Shown here: piece by piece, positions 1 to 8,117 of the stretch
How positions within the stretch are numbered: the first letter of the stretch is position 1
How the letters are laid out: each line of letters starts with the position of its first letter
Source of the DNA: Chloroflexota bacterium
GTDB taxonomy: Bacteria > Chloroflexota > Dormibacteria > Aeolococcales > Aeolococcaceae
Assembly: GCA_005880985.1 (NCBI GenBank)
Contig: VBIQ01000004.1
Span: 124,001 to 188,000 of the forward strand
Direction: 5' to 3'
DNA length: 64,000 nt
The notes under the pieces: model-generated
The model's database searches: none
Told to the model about the DNA's origin: nothing
Seen by the model: only the letters and a program-made list of their open reading frames with translations
Position numbers and translations under genes: made by a program

Positions 1-229
1 CGGCGTGCTCGGCGGCGACCGCCAGGAAGGTCACCCGCAGTGCGAGGATGAGCTCGGTGAAGCCGAGCAACAGGAGCACCGTCTGGACGGCGCGATAGGC
101 GGGATCGAATCCAGGGGCGAGGGCGGCGTCGGGGCGACGGGTGGTGGCCATCCGAGGACGGACGGCCCGTCCGGTCAGGGTGGTGGCGCCGTCGACGGTC
201 TCGGCGACGGTGGGTGGCGTCTCGGTCAT
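1..229 (-). CDS. YggT-like small membrane protein (partial, N-terminal part)
   Basis: The reading frame starts at an ATG at 229 and is open to the window edge, so only the first 76 residues are visible. A GGAGGT ribosome binding site lies about 9 bases upstream of the start. The first 45 or so residues are polar and rich in Thr and Arg. They are followed by a hydrophobic segment (VLLLLGFTELILALRVTF) that resembles the first membrane helix of YggT-type proteins. The gene is divergent from ligD, with an inverted repeat between them. The family assignment rests on one helix and is tentative. Confidence 0.55.
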   Translation of the reverse strand, partial: MTETPPTVAETVDGATTLTGRAVRPRMATTRRPDAALAPGFDPAYRAVQTVLLLLGFTELILALRVTFLAVAAEHA

Positions 230-277
230 GAGGATTGAGACCTCCGCTGGGGGTGAAAGCCGAGTGTACCGGCTATC

Positions 278-296
278 TTGATAGCGTGTCTATCAA
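278..296. promoter_or_regulatory. Inverted repeat TTGATAG-N5-CTATCAA between divergent genes
   Basis: Two perfect 7-base arms (278-284 and 290-296) surround a 5-base spacer. The site lies midway between the YggT-like gene and ligD, which are transcribed away from each other. Length, symmetry and AT-rich composition in GC-rich DNA suit a dimeric repressor operator, for example PadR or MarR type. The cognate regulator is not identifiable from the window. Confidence 0.5.
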
Positions 297-376
297 ATCT
301 GGCCCACCAATGAAAACGCTCCGGAGCCGGCCGTCTTGCGCTGTGACTGTCCGCCCGGTATGGGGGACGGCCGTCG

Positions 377-3130
377 ATGCCGCTTGACGAGTACCGGCGC
401 AAGCGCGATTTCACCCGCACCCCGGAACCGCGAGGCGGTGCTGGTGATGGGCCCGGGCCGCCGGCATCCGCCGGACCCACCGCCGCCTTCGCCGGCTGGG
501 ACGTTCTGCCCCAGGGACGGCGCTTCTGCGTGCAGATGCACCGGGCCACCCGGCTCCACTTCGACCTCCGCCTCGAGCACGCCGGGGTGCTGCTCTCCTG
601 GGCGGTGCCGCGAGGACCATCGCTGGACCCGGCTCGCAAGCGTCTCGCGGTGCACGTGGAGGACCACCCGATCGAGTACGGCGAATTCGAAGGGGTGATC
701 CCCGAGGGGTACGGAGCGGGCACGGTGATGCTCTGGGACGCCGGTGGCTTCCAGTGGACGGGGCAGGCCGCCGAGGACGTCGACGCGGCTCTCGCCAAGG
801 GTCACATCCGCTTCATCCTCGACGGCATCAAGCTGCACGGCGAGTTCGACCTCTTTCAGACCGGCCGCCCCGCAGGCGGCGCCGACGGCGGGGACCCGGC
901 GCGCAACTGGTTGCTGGTCAAGCGTGCCGATGCCGCGGTGGTGCCAGGCATGGAGGCGGTGGCCCTCGACGTTTCGGTCAAGACCGGCCGCAGCCTGGCG
1001 GCCATCGCCGCCGCGGTGGGAGGGGATCGCAAACATCCCGAGCTTGCCGTCGCTGCCGCGCGCGAGAGCGTGGAGCAGCTGGTCGCGGGCGCGCCACCGG
1101 CACCGTTTCCAGAGGATCCCGAGGTCATGCTGGCCACTCCGCTGGACCGGCCATTCAGTCGGCCCGGCTGGTTCTTCGAGCTCAAATACGACGGCGTGCG
1201 GATCCTCGCTTTGGTGCGGGACGGCAGGCTCGTGCTGCGAAGCCGCAAGCGGCGCGACGAGACCGTTCGCTATCCCGAGGCGCGCGCCCTGGTCGACACC
1301 CTGTCGGTGGGTGACGCCGTCGTCGACGGCGAGATCGTCGCGCTCGACACGGAGGGGCGGCCCTCCTTCGAACGCCTGCAGAGCCGCATCAATCTGGGCT
1401 CCGACGAGGTCGAACGGGTCCGACGGCGGGTGCCCGTCACCCTGGTCGCCTTCGACGTCCTCTATGCCATGGGGCGGGACCTGCGCGGGCTGCCGCTGGA
1501 GCGGCGGAAGCGGATCCTGCGAGCGATGATCCGTCCCTCGCCACTGGTGCTCGTCGCCGATCACGTCGAGGCCGACGGAGTTGCGCTGTTCGCGGTGCTG
1601 CGCACACGTGGTCTGGAGGGCATGGTCGGCAAGCGGGCCGACTCGCGCTACGAGTCGGGGCGGCGTTCTCCGGCGTGGGTCAAGGTCAAGGCATGGAACA
1701 CCCAGGATTGCGTCATCTGTGGCTACACCGCCGGTCGCAAGGGCCGCGGGCCGCTGGGAGCGCTGGTACTCGGCGTCTTCGATCAGGACGGTGTGCTCCG
1801 TCATGCCGGACAGGTCGGCTCGGGGTTTGACGAGCCCACCCTGCGCTGGCTGCGCGAGCAGCTCGACGCCGTCACCACCGCGAAGAGCCCATTGCATCCG
1901 GTGCCCGCCACCGACCAGAGGGTGACCTGGGTCCGGCCCGAGCTGGTCTGCGAGGTGCGATACAGCGAATGGACCGCGGCGGGAACGCTGCGTCAGTCGA
2001 GCTTTCGTGGCTTGCGTCCCGACGTGGCCCCCGAGGACTGCGTGCGCGAGCAGCCCGCCGCGGCGAACGAGACCGGTGCCGATGCGAGCGACGCGGCAGG
2101 CGACATCGGCGACCCAACGGGCGAGGTGAGCGAGGCGGCGACCGCGGCGGCGCGCGAGCCTGTGAAGCCGCCGTCTCCGTCCGCCGGCTCGACCGGCTAC
2201 CGGACTCCGCCGGAGCTCGAGGAGGCGCTGCGCCTGCTGCCGTCGGTGGGCGACGGCGGCTGGTGGGAGGTCGCTGGCCGCAGGGTCAAGCTCACCAATC
2301 CGGACAAGCTGCTGTGGCCCGACGACGGCATCAGCAAGCGCGACATGGTCGGCCACTACGTGCGACTCGCTCCGCTGATCCTTCCCTACCTGGGCCAGCG
2401 TCCGCTCAGCACCCAGGTCTTTCCCGATGGCATCGACGGCAAGTCCTTCTGGCGCAAGGACAAACCCTCGCACGCGCCGGCGTGGATCAACTCCTGGACC
2501 TATCACGGAGAGGAGGGCGTCAAGACCTACATCGTCGCCGAGGAGCCGGCCACCCTGGCGTGGCTCGCCAACGCGGGGGTGATCGACCTGCATCCCTGGC
2601 ACTCGCGCATCGACGAGCCCGATCAGCCCGACTGGGCGGTGTTCGATCTCGACCCGTTCGAGCCCGCGACCTTCGACGACGTGCGCGACGTCGCGCGGAT
2701 GGTCAAGACGGCGCTCGACCACTACCAGCTCGTCAGCGTGGTGAAGACCAGCGGCCAGACGGGATTGCAGATCTACGTGCCGCTGCGCCGGGGACCGGAC
2801 TACAGCGCCGTCCGCGGGTGGGTGGAGGAAGTGGCCCGCGCCATCGGCAGGCTGATGCCCGACCGCATCAGCTGGGAGTGGACGGTGTCACGCCGCAGCG
2901 GCCGCATCCGCATCGACTACACCCAGAACATCATCAACAAGACGTTGACCGCGCCCTACACGCTGCGGCCGGTGCCGCGCGCGCCGGTGTCGACGCCGAT
3001 CCACTGGGAGGAGCTCGACGACCCGCGGCTGCGGCCCGACGGCTGGACTATCGCCAGCATCGGCCAGCGGGTGGCCGAGGTGGGCGACCTCTTCGCTCCC
3101 CTGCTGACGGTCCAGCAGGACCTGCCGTGA
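377..3130 (+). CDS. ligD: Multifunctional NHEJ DNA ligase LigD (PE-LIG-POL order)
   Basis: This 917-residue protein is the end-processing and sealing enzyme of bacterial non-homologous end joining. Domains in order are: a 3'-phosphoesterase (about 40-170, motif HRATRLHFD with H55, H61 and D63); an ATP-dependent ligase (about 230-550, catalytic K270 in ELKYDG, motif IV EGMVGKR, motif V WVKVK); a linker rich in Ala, Gly and Asp; and a primase-polymerase (about 620-905, FDLD with D757/D759 as metal ligands). The order matches Pseudomonas LigD, not the mycobacterial POL-PE-LIG arrangement. The stop overlaps the next start by 4 bases, so it is coupled to the Zn-ribbon gene; ku follows about 1.2 kb downstream. 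Confidence 0.96.
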   Translation: MPLDEYRRKRDFTRTPEPRGGAGDGPGPPASAGPTAAFAGWDVLPQGRRFCVQMHRATRLHFDLRLEHAGVLLSWAVPRGPSLDPARKRLAVHVEDHPIEYGEFEGVIPEGYGAGTVMLWDAGGFQWTGQAAEDVDAALAKGHIRFILDGIKLHGEFDLFQTGRPAGGADGGDPARNWLLVKRADAAVVPGMEAVALDVSVKTGRSLAAIAAAVGGDRKHPELAVAAARESVEQLVAGAPPAPFPEDPEVMLATPLDRPFSRPGWFFELKYDGVRILALVRDGRLVLRSRKRRDETVRYPEARALVDTLSVGDAVVDGEIVALDTEGRPSFERLQSRINLGSDEVERVRRRVPVTLVAFDVLYAMGRDLRGLPLERRKRILRAMIRPSPLVLVADHVEADGVALFAVLRTRGLEGMVGKRADSRYESGRRSPAWVKVKAWNTQDCVICGYTAGRKGRGPLGALVLGVFDQDGVLRHAGQVGSGFDEPTLRWLREQLDAVTTAKSPLHPVPATDQRVTWVRPELVCEVRYSEWTAAGTLRQSSFRGLRPDVAPEDCVREQPAAANETGADASDAAGDIGDPTGEVSEAATAAAREPVKPPSPSAGSTGYRTPPELEEALRLLPSVGDGGWWEVAGRRVKLTNPDKLLWPDDGISKRDMVGHYVRLAPLILPYLGQRPLSTQVFPDGIDGKSFWRKDKPSHAPAWINSWTYHGEEGVKTYIVAEEPATLAWLANAGVIDLHPWHSRIDEPDQPDWAVFDLDPFEPATFDDVRDVARMVKTALDHYQLVSVVKTSGQTGLQIYVPLRRGPDYSAVRGWVEEVARAIGRLMPDRISWEWTVSRRSGRIRIDYTQNIINKTLTAPYTLRPVPRAPVSTPIHWEELDDPRLRPDGWTIASIGQRVAEVGDLFAPLLTVQQDLP

Positions 3131-3606
3131 CCAGCCTCGCCTGTCCCGTCTGCCGTGTCCACCTCCCCGCGGGCGGCACCCACTGTCCCCGGTGTGGCCT
3201 GCGGGTCGCGGCGCTGCCGCGACGCGGTCCGGTCGCCGCCGCGGACGGCGACGCGGATCCTGCCGCCGCCGGCGGGGCGGTCGACTGGCACTGGGTGGGG
3301 GCGCGTGGGGGCGCGGCGGGTGCCGCGATCGTCCTCGCCGCGGTGGTCGTCGGCCTTGCGGTGGGGGTGCCACGGCGACAGTTCCTGACCGTCGTCGACA
3401 ACGCGGCCACCGCGGCGGGCATGGCTGCGGTGGTGCTGGCGGTCATCCTCGGCGGGGTGCGCATCAGCCGCTGGGCCGGCGGTGTCCACCGGTTGCGCGG
3501 CGACCCCGGTGGCTGCGCCAGGGTCGAGATCCGGCTTGCTGCCGGACTGGCGGGGATCATCCCGCTGGCCCTGGCCGTCGCGCTGACGGTCGTCACAATC
3601 CGCTGA
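3127..3606 (+). CDS. Zinc-ribbon membrane protein in the NHEJ cluster
   Basis: Unrecognised 159-residue protein starting at a GTG that overlaps the ligD stop (GTGA), which indicates translational coupling. The N-terminus has a CPVC...CPRC zinc ribbon within the first 25 residues. Three hydrophobic segments follow (about residues 55-80, 95-112 and 137-157), so it is probably a membrane protein with a cytoplasmic zinc knuckle. No function is known. Its tight coupling to ligD suggests co-expression with the end-joining genes, although a role in repair is only inferred. Confidence 0.75.
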   Translation: MTSLACPVCRVHLPAGGTHCPRCGLRVAALPRRGPVAAADGDADPAAAGGAVDWHWVGARGGAAGAAIVLAAVVVGLAVGVPRRQFLTVVDNAATAAGMAAVVLAVILGGVRISRWAGGVHRLRGDPGGCARVEIRLAAGLAGIIPLALAVALTVVTIR

Positions 3607-3637
3607 TCGCGCGTGCCGCTCCGCCACCGCTGCCTCG

Positions 3638-3643
3638 TACAAT
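3638..3643 (+). promoter_or_regulatory. -10 box TACAAT of the HNH gene
   Basis: TACAAT ends 10 bases before the ATG at 3654. That predicts a leader of only about 3-4 bases. No well-spaced Shine-Dalgarno sequence precedes the start. Confidence 0.5.
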
Positions 3644-3653
3644 CCGTGAGGCC

Positions 3654-4172
3654 ATGTCGGTGCTGCTGCTGAGTGCCTCACTACAGCCGGTCAACGTGAT
3701 CAGCCGGCGCCGGCTGATCATCCTCCTCAGCAAGCAGCGCGTGGCCCTCATGGATACCGAGGCGGAGCTGGAGGCGCTGGCCGCTCTCGAGGGTCGACGC
3801 TTCACCGAAGGGGTGATGGTGGTCAGACTGCTGCGCAACATCCACGTGCCCCGGCGCATGCTCCGTCCCAACCGTCGCAACCTGCTGCTCCGCGACGACC
3901 ACACCTGCCAATACTGCGGCCACGTCGGTCCGGCCTCGGACCTGACCATCGACCACGTTGTCCCGGTGTCGCGGGGCGGTGAGGCGGACAGCTGGGAGAA
4001 CCAGGTGGTTGCCTGCCGCCATTGCAACTGGCGTAAGGCCAACCGGCGCCCCGAGGAGGTCGGGCTGCGATTGCGACGGCGACCCACGCCGCTGACCCAG
4101 GAATACGCGCACATCCTCTTTCTGCGGTACCCGGAGCTGAAGGCCGCCTACGACGCCCTGCTCGCCGCATAG
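3654..4172 (+). CDS. HNH endonuclease
   Basis: This 172-residue protein has a C-terminal HNH nuclease domain. Motifs visible are CQYCG, then IDHVVPVSRGG (the catalytic HV-type histidine), an Asn in ENQVVACRHCN, and a second CxxC pair that should bind structural zinc. The first 75 residues (LQPVNVISRRRLIILL...) match the N-terminal region of stand-alone bacterial HNH proteins. The ATG at 3654 was chosen over longer in-frame extensions because a -10 box abuts it and the upstream translation is Arg-rich shadow. It sits between ligD and ku on the same strand. A part in end joining is possible but not shown; such HNH genes also occur alone. Confidence 0.88.
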   Translation: MSVLLLSASLQPVNVISRRRLIILLSKQRVALMDTEAELEALAALEGRRFTEGVMVVRLLRNIHVPRRMLRPNRRNLLLRDDHTCQYCGHVGPASDLTIDHVVPVSRGGEADSWENQVVACRHCNWRKANRRPEEVGLRLRRRPTPLTQEYAHILFLRYPELKAAYDALLAA

Positions 4173-4288
4173 CCCGCTCGATCTTGCGCGGCGCCACCTC
4201 CCCCAAAGGGGTGTTCCGGCCGGATGTGGCAGGAGCTGACAGGCCCCGACCGGGACATCCGCAATCGCCTTTCTGAGCCGGACGCGCC

Positions 4289-4294
4289 TATACT
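4289..4294 (+). promoter_or_regulatory. -10 box TATACT of ku (leaderless)
   Basis: TATACT is followed by exactly 7 bases and then the ku ATG at 4302. This places the expected transcription start at or within a base of the initiation codon. No Shine-Dalgarno sequence is present. Confidence 0.6.
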
Positions 4295-4301
4295 CGGCCG
4301 T

Positions 4302-5168
4302 ATGCCACGCTCCATGTGGCGGGGCGCCATCAGCTTCGGAATGGTGGCGATTCCCGTGCGGATGTACTTGGCGACGGAGTCGAAGAGCGTCTCCTTTCGC
4401 CTGCTCTGCCCCAACGACGGCCATCCCATCAAGAACCGTCGCTGGTGCCCGGAGGAGGACAAGGAGGTCCCCTGGAGCGAGGTCAAACGCGGCTGGGAGG
4501 TGGCCAAGGACGAGTACGTGGTCATCGAGGACTCCGACCTCGACCGCCTGCCGCTGCCCTCAACCCAGACCATCGAGATCCTCGAGTTCGTCGCCGACAG
4601 CGACATCGAGTCGGGGGTGTACGTCAAGGGCGCCTACTACCTGGAACCGGAGTCGGTCGGGGTCAAGCCCTACTACCTGCTCAAGCAGGCGCTGGACCGG
4701 AGCGGCAAGGTGGCCATCGGCAAGATCGCCCTGCGCGATCGTGAGCACCTCTGCCGGCTCGCCCTCCACGACCACGGCCTGCTGCTGAACACCCTGCACT
4801 GGCCGGATGAGATCCGCGACACCGGTGAGCTCACGCTTCCCGAGGAGCGGGTCGAGATTCACGAGCGTGAGCTGGAGATGGCCCAGCTGCTGATCGACAA
4901 CCTCACCGCCAGCTTCGACCCGAGCCGCTACCACGACCACTACCGAGAGGCGCTCACGGCGCTGGTCGAGGAGAAGCTGGGAACCCGTCCCGCCCAGCCT
5001 CGCGAGGTTCCGCAGCCGCCCCAGGTGATGGACCTGATGGCGGCGCTGAAGGCGTCCCTCGAAGCGTCCAGGCCACGCGCCGAGGCGGGGGAGAAGACGG
5101 CGAGCAAATCGTCGCGCCGCAAGGACGAGGCGGTCGCCGCGCCCACACGTCGACGAAAGGCCTCGTAA
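4302..5168 (+). CDS. ku: Ku homodimeric DNA-end-binding protein
   Basis: This 288-residue bacterial Ku forms a ring on double-strand break ends and recruits LigD. The N-terminus MPRSMWRGAISFGMVAIPVRM is family-typical. The core Ku beta-barrel follows (about residues 5-240, including KGYEV-like and PYYLL segments). A Lys/Arg-rich tail (about 250-288, EKTASKSSRRKDE...RRRKAS) should bind DNA or LigD. The start at 4302 is preferred over an upstream ATG at 4224 because of the leaderless promoter and family alignment. It lies 7 bases upstream of the degenerate ligase gene, so the two are probably co-transcribed. Length is normal for the family. Confidence 0.96.
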   Translation: MPRSMWRGAISFGMVAIPVRMYLATESKSVSFRLLCPNDGHPIKNRRWCPEEDKEVPWSEVKRGWEVAKDEYVVIEDSDLDRLPLPSTQTIEILEFVADSDIESGVYVKGAYYLEPESVGVKPYYLLKQALDRSGKVAIGKIALRDREHLCRLALHDHGLLLNTLHWPDEIRDTGELTLPEERVEIHERELEMAQLLIDNLTASFDPSRYHDHYREALTALVEEKLGTRPAQPREVPQPPQVMDLMAALKASLEASRPRAEAGEKTASKSSRRKDEAVAAPTRRRKAS

Positions 5169-5175
5169 CGCCCTC

Positions 5176-6288
5176 ATGGGCGAGGCGCCCATCTCCGCCG
5201 CGCGCGTGCGCCGGCGTTCCCCCGGCGGTCCGCCACTTCCGCTGAGCCTGCCTCCCGCCCAGACCCTGCCGCAGGGGCTGCGGCCGGAGATCGCCGTCCC
5301 CTGCTCCGCCGCCTTCGACGCGCCCGGTTGGCGCTTCTCCATCGACTGGGACGGGATGCGGTGCCTGCTTCTCTCCGACGGCGCCGGTGGGCTGCGCATC
5401 CAGGACGAGCGGATGCGTGACGTCACCGCTCTCTTTCCCGACCTAGTCGAGCCGTGCGCCGCTGCGCTTGCCGGGCGGCGCGTTGTGCTCGACGGAGTGA
5501 TCGCCGTTCTCGATCGCGAGGGCCGGCCGGATCTGCCGACGCTCGCCGTCCGGGTGTGCCTGCCACTGCGGACGGGCCGGCGCGCCGCCGCCGTGTTCAT
5601 CGCCACCGATCTGCTCCATCTCGAGGGCACCGCGCTGCTCTCGCGTCCGCTGACCTTCCGCCGCCAGACGCTGAGCCAGCTGGCTGGGGCAGAGACGCGG
5701 TTGCAGGTGCCCGACGACATCGCCGAGGAGGGCACTGCCCTGGCCGAAGCGGCGGAGGAGCGCGGCCTGGTCGCGATCGTGGCCCGGCGGGCGGACGCAC
5801 CCTACCGGCCCGGGGTGGCTTCCACCGACCGGCTGCGCGTCTCCCTCGAGGAGCGGGTCGACGTGGTCGCCACCGCGGTGCTCGGACCGGTGGCGCAACC
5901 GGCGGGGATGCTGATCGCCGAGTACCTCGAGGGCCGGCTGGTCCCCGCGGGCCGCATCGAGGCGGCCTGGCCGGCCGAGCAGCAGGAGTGGCTCCGCGGC
6001 ATCGTCGCCGGGCTTCGCTGCAGCGAGTCGGCGATCGACGCACCGCCCCCGGCAGGTCCGGTGACCTGGTTGCGGCCGGGATTGACCGTCACCATCCGCC
6101 ATGGCGGGCGCGCGGCCGACGGCACCCTCCGCTTTCCCGTCGCCGTCGCCCTGCGCGAGGACCGCGACCCGGCGTGGTGCATCCGACGTGACCCGCTGCC
6201 TCCGCCCGGCGAGAGCCGCCCCCCACGCGGCTTCCGTCCCACCGTCCTGCAGAGCCTGCCACTCGAGGTGCCGCCGCCTCCGTCGTGA
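5176..6288 (+). CDS. Catalytically degenerate ATP-dependent DNA ligase homologue
   Basis: This 370-residue protein aligns with the ligase and OB-fold region of LigD/LigC, but the catalytic motifs are eroded. Motif I (normally KxDG) reads DWDG, with D57 replacing the lysine that carries AMP. Motif III (DGE) reads DGV (VLDGVIAVLD). Motif IV EGMVGKR becomes RGLVAIVARR, and the motif V lysines become RLRV. The OB-like region is recognisable (about 235-340, VATAVLGPVAQPAG, VTWLRPGLTVTI). It cannot use the standard mechanism and may be a structural or scaffold protein for Ku/LigD. It follows ku by 7 bases and overlaps the HAD gene by 4. The frame is intact and codon use is normal, so it is not an ordinary pseudogene. 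Confidence 0.75.
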   Translation: MGEAPISAARVRRRSPGGPPLPLSLPPAQTLPQGLRPEIAVPCSAAFDAPGWRFSIDWDGMRCLLLSDGAGGLRIQDERMRDVTALFPDLVEPCAAALAGRRVVLDGVIAVLDREGRPDLPTLAVRVCLPLRTGRRAAAVFIATDLLHLEGTALLSRPLTFRRQTLSQLAGAETRLQVPDDIAEEGTALAEAAEERGLVAIVARRADAPYRPGVASTDRLRVSLEERVDVVATAVLGPVAQPAGMLIAEYLEGRLVPAGRIEAAWPAEQQEWLRGIVAGLRCSESAIDAPPPAGPVTWLRPGLTVTIRHGGRAADGTLRFPVAVALREDRDPAWCIRRDPLPPPGESRPPRGFRPTVLQSLPLEVPPPPS

Positions 6289-7127
6289 GCGTCCGTCTCC
6301 TCGCCGTCGACCTCGACGGCACCCTGGTGAGAGGTGATCGCACCGTCTCCGACCGCACGCGGGCCGCGCTGACAGGGTGCGACGACGCCGGAATTCGCGT
6401 GGTGGTGGTGACCGCGCGACGCTGGCTGGCGGCGGCACCGGTGCTCCGCAATCTCGGGTTGCAGGGCATGGCGATCGTCGCCGGAGGCGGCGCCGTGCGT
6501 GACATCGCCAGCGGCCGCGTCACCATGAGCGGCGTGCTGCGCGGCGACGCGCTCGCCGGTGCCGTCGACGCCATTCTCGCCAGCGGTCTGCAGCCCATGG
6601 TCGCGGTCGATCACGGGGAGCACTATCTGGCCGGCCATCCCCGCCACGACAGCAGCGCCACCGCTCGTCAGTTCGCCCGGGGACGGGTGACCCGCACCAC
6701 CGTCGACGCGATGCGCCGCGCGGTGGCCGCGCGAGTACTGGCGATGGGTCCGGCGTCGCGCATCGCCGCCGCGGCTCGCCGCTGCGTGGGACTCCCCTGC
6801 CACCTGATCATCCAGGACTGCATCCACCGCGTCGGTGGCGGAGGCGAGCGCGTGCTCGAGCTGCACGCCGCGGCCGAGAACAAGGGGACCTCGCTGCGAC
6901 GCCTGTGCCGTCAGCTGCGCGTCCCGATGGGCGCGGTGGCCGCCGTCGGCGACGCGCCCAGCGACCTGCCGATGCTCGAGGCGGTGGGCACCGCCGTGCT
7001 GATGGGACAGGCGGAAGCCGGCCTGCGGCGCCGCGGCATGGCCATCGCCCCGGCGGTCGATGCCGACGGCGCGGCATGGGCGATCGAACGCCTGGTTCTG
7101 TGCGCTGCCGCGCCTCAGGCCGCCTAG
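6285..7127 (+). CDS. HAD-superfamily (Cof/SPP-type) phosphatase
   Basis: This 280-residue Cof-like HAD hydrolase starts at a GTG overlapping the previous stop (GTGA). Motif I is DLDGTL near residues 9-14. Motif II lies in VVVVTAR. The Cof-type C-terminus has ENKGTSLRRLC (Lys) and GDAPSDLPML (motif IV, the acidic metal ligands). A cap domain occupies about residues 85-185. Such enzymes dephosphorylate sugar phosphates or cofactors; the substrate cannot be told. It is the last gene of the ku transcript, where a DNA-end role would be unusual, so linkage may be simply positional. Confidence 0.88.
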   Translation: MSVRLLAVDLDGTLVRGDRTVSDRTRAALTGCDDAGIRVVVVTARRWLAAAPVLRNLGLQGMAIVAGGGAVRDIASGRVTMSGVLRGDALAGAVDAILASGLQPMVAVDHGEHYLAGHPRHDSSATARQFARGRVTRTTVDAMRRAVAARVLAMGPASRIAAAARRCVGLPCHLIIQDCIHRVGGGGERVLELHAAAENKGTSLRRLCRQLRVPMGAVAAVGDAPSDLPMLEAVGTAVLMGQAEAGLRRRGMAIAPAVDADGAAWAIERLVLCAAAPQAA

Positions 7128-7191
7128 ACCTGCCCTGATTCGCGGTTTGGCGACGGTCTGGAGAAGCGTCGTTTGCCCCGCCGCGGGTTGT

Positions 7192-7209
7192 GGCATCATC
7201 AGTGATGCC
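7192..7209. terminator. Hairpin GGCATCA-TCAG-TGATGCC
   Basis: Perfect 7-bp stem with a 4-base loop in the gap between the HAD gene and the dimethylargininase-like gene, without a T-tract. It could end the NHEJ transcript or act in the leader of the next gene. Confidence 0.4.
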
Positions 7210-7272
7210 GCGGCGCGGGAGTCCCCGTACCGGATGCGATCGGCCCGTCCCGGCAGCATGTGGAGGACGGCG

Positions 7273-8082
7273 ATGGCCATCCTCATGTGCCGGCCCGAGC
7301 ACTTCGGGATCGAGTACGAGATCAATCCGTGGATGCATGTCGAGGTCGCCGTCGACCGGCAGCGCGCCCTGCAGCAGTGGCGGGCGTTGGAGCGCACCTA
7401 TGCGGAGCTCGGTGTCACCGTCGACTTCGTCGAACCGGTCTCCGGGCAGCCCGACATGGTGTTCACCGCCAACGCGGCCGTGCTCTGGAACGGTCGCGCC
7501 GTGCTCAGCCACTTCCGCCATCCGGAGCGGCAGGGCGAGGAACCCCACTGGCGGGCAGCTCTCGAGCGGCGTGGCTTCGAGGTGCAGGTCACGCCGCCGG
7601 GCATCGCCTTCGAGGGCGCCGGTGACGCGCTCTTCGTCGGCGAGCGCCTCTTTGCCGGGTATGGCTTCCGCACCGACCGCGAGGCGCACCGCCATCTCGC
7701 TCGCGCGCTCGGCGTCGAGGTGGTGTCGCTGGAGCTGGTGGATCCGCGCTTCTACCACCTCGACACCTGTTTCTGTCCGCTGGACGAACGCACCGTGATG
7801 TTCGCTCCCGAGGCGTTTGCGCCGCGCTCGGCACGCTTGATCCGGCGCCTGGTTCCGCACGTGATCGAGGTCCCGGTCGACGTTGCTGCCGGCTTTGCCT
7901 GCAACGCCATCGCCGTCGGCCATCGCGTGGTCTCCTCGCTGGCGGCCGAGCGGCTCGAGGGGCCACTTCATGACGCCGGGTTCGACACGGTGGTGGCGCT
8001 CCCGATGAGCGAGTTCATGAAGTCCGGCGGCGGCGTGCGCTGTCTGTCGCTTCCCCTCGACACCGGACGCGCAGTGGCATAG
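7273..8082 (+). CDS. Dimethylargininase-type amidinohydrolase
   Basis: This 269-residue member of the guanidine-modifying superfamily (DDAH/arginine-deiminase fold) hydrolyses guanidino compounds, for instance N,N-dimethylarginine to citrulline and dimethylamine. Visible active-site elements are QPDMVFTANA (Asp substrate contact), FEGAGDAL, the FYHLDTCF histidine, and the C-terminal nucleophilic Cys in GGGVRCLSLPL. Length fits DDAH (about 255-285). The ATG at 7273 was chosen over 7258 because GGAGG at 7262 is well spaced for it. No arginine-pathway neighbours are present, so the exact substrate is open; ornithine or arginine deiminase-like alternatives exist. Confidence 0.85.
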   Translation: MAILMCRPEHFGIEYEINPWMHVEVAVDRQRALQQWRALERTYAELGVTVDFVEPVSGQPDMVFTANAAVLWNGRAVLSHFRHPERQGEEPHWRAALERRGFEVQVTPPGIAFEGAGDALFVGERLFAGYGFRTDREAHRHLARALGVEVVSLELVDPRFYHLDTCFCPLDERTVMFAPEAFAPRSARLIRRLVPHVIEVPVDVAAGFACNAIAVGHRVVSSLAAERLEGPLHDAGFDTVVALPMSEFMKSGGGVRCLSLPLDTGRAVA

Positions 8083-8104
8083 GTCGGCCGGCGACGGCCG
8101 AGCC
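8082..8104. terminator. Bidirectional stem-loop between convergent genes
   Basis: TCGGCC, a 6-base loop and GGCCGA, with flanking GG/CC pairs. It lies in the 35-base gap between the convergent dimethylargininase and TauE genes and can serve both transcripts. Confidence 0.45.
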
Positions 8105-8117
8105 CGGTGGGGTGGAG

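Noticed and set aside
293..2722. 809-residue open frame antisense to ligD
   Set aside because: It is a mirror frame caused by high GC at third codon positions of ligD; the translation has no family motifs and LigD is unmistakable on the other strand.
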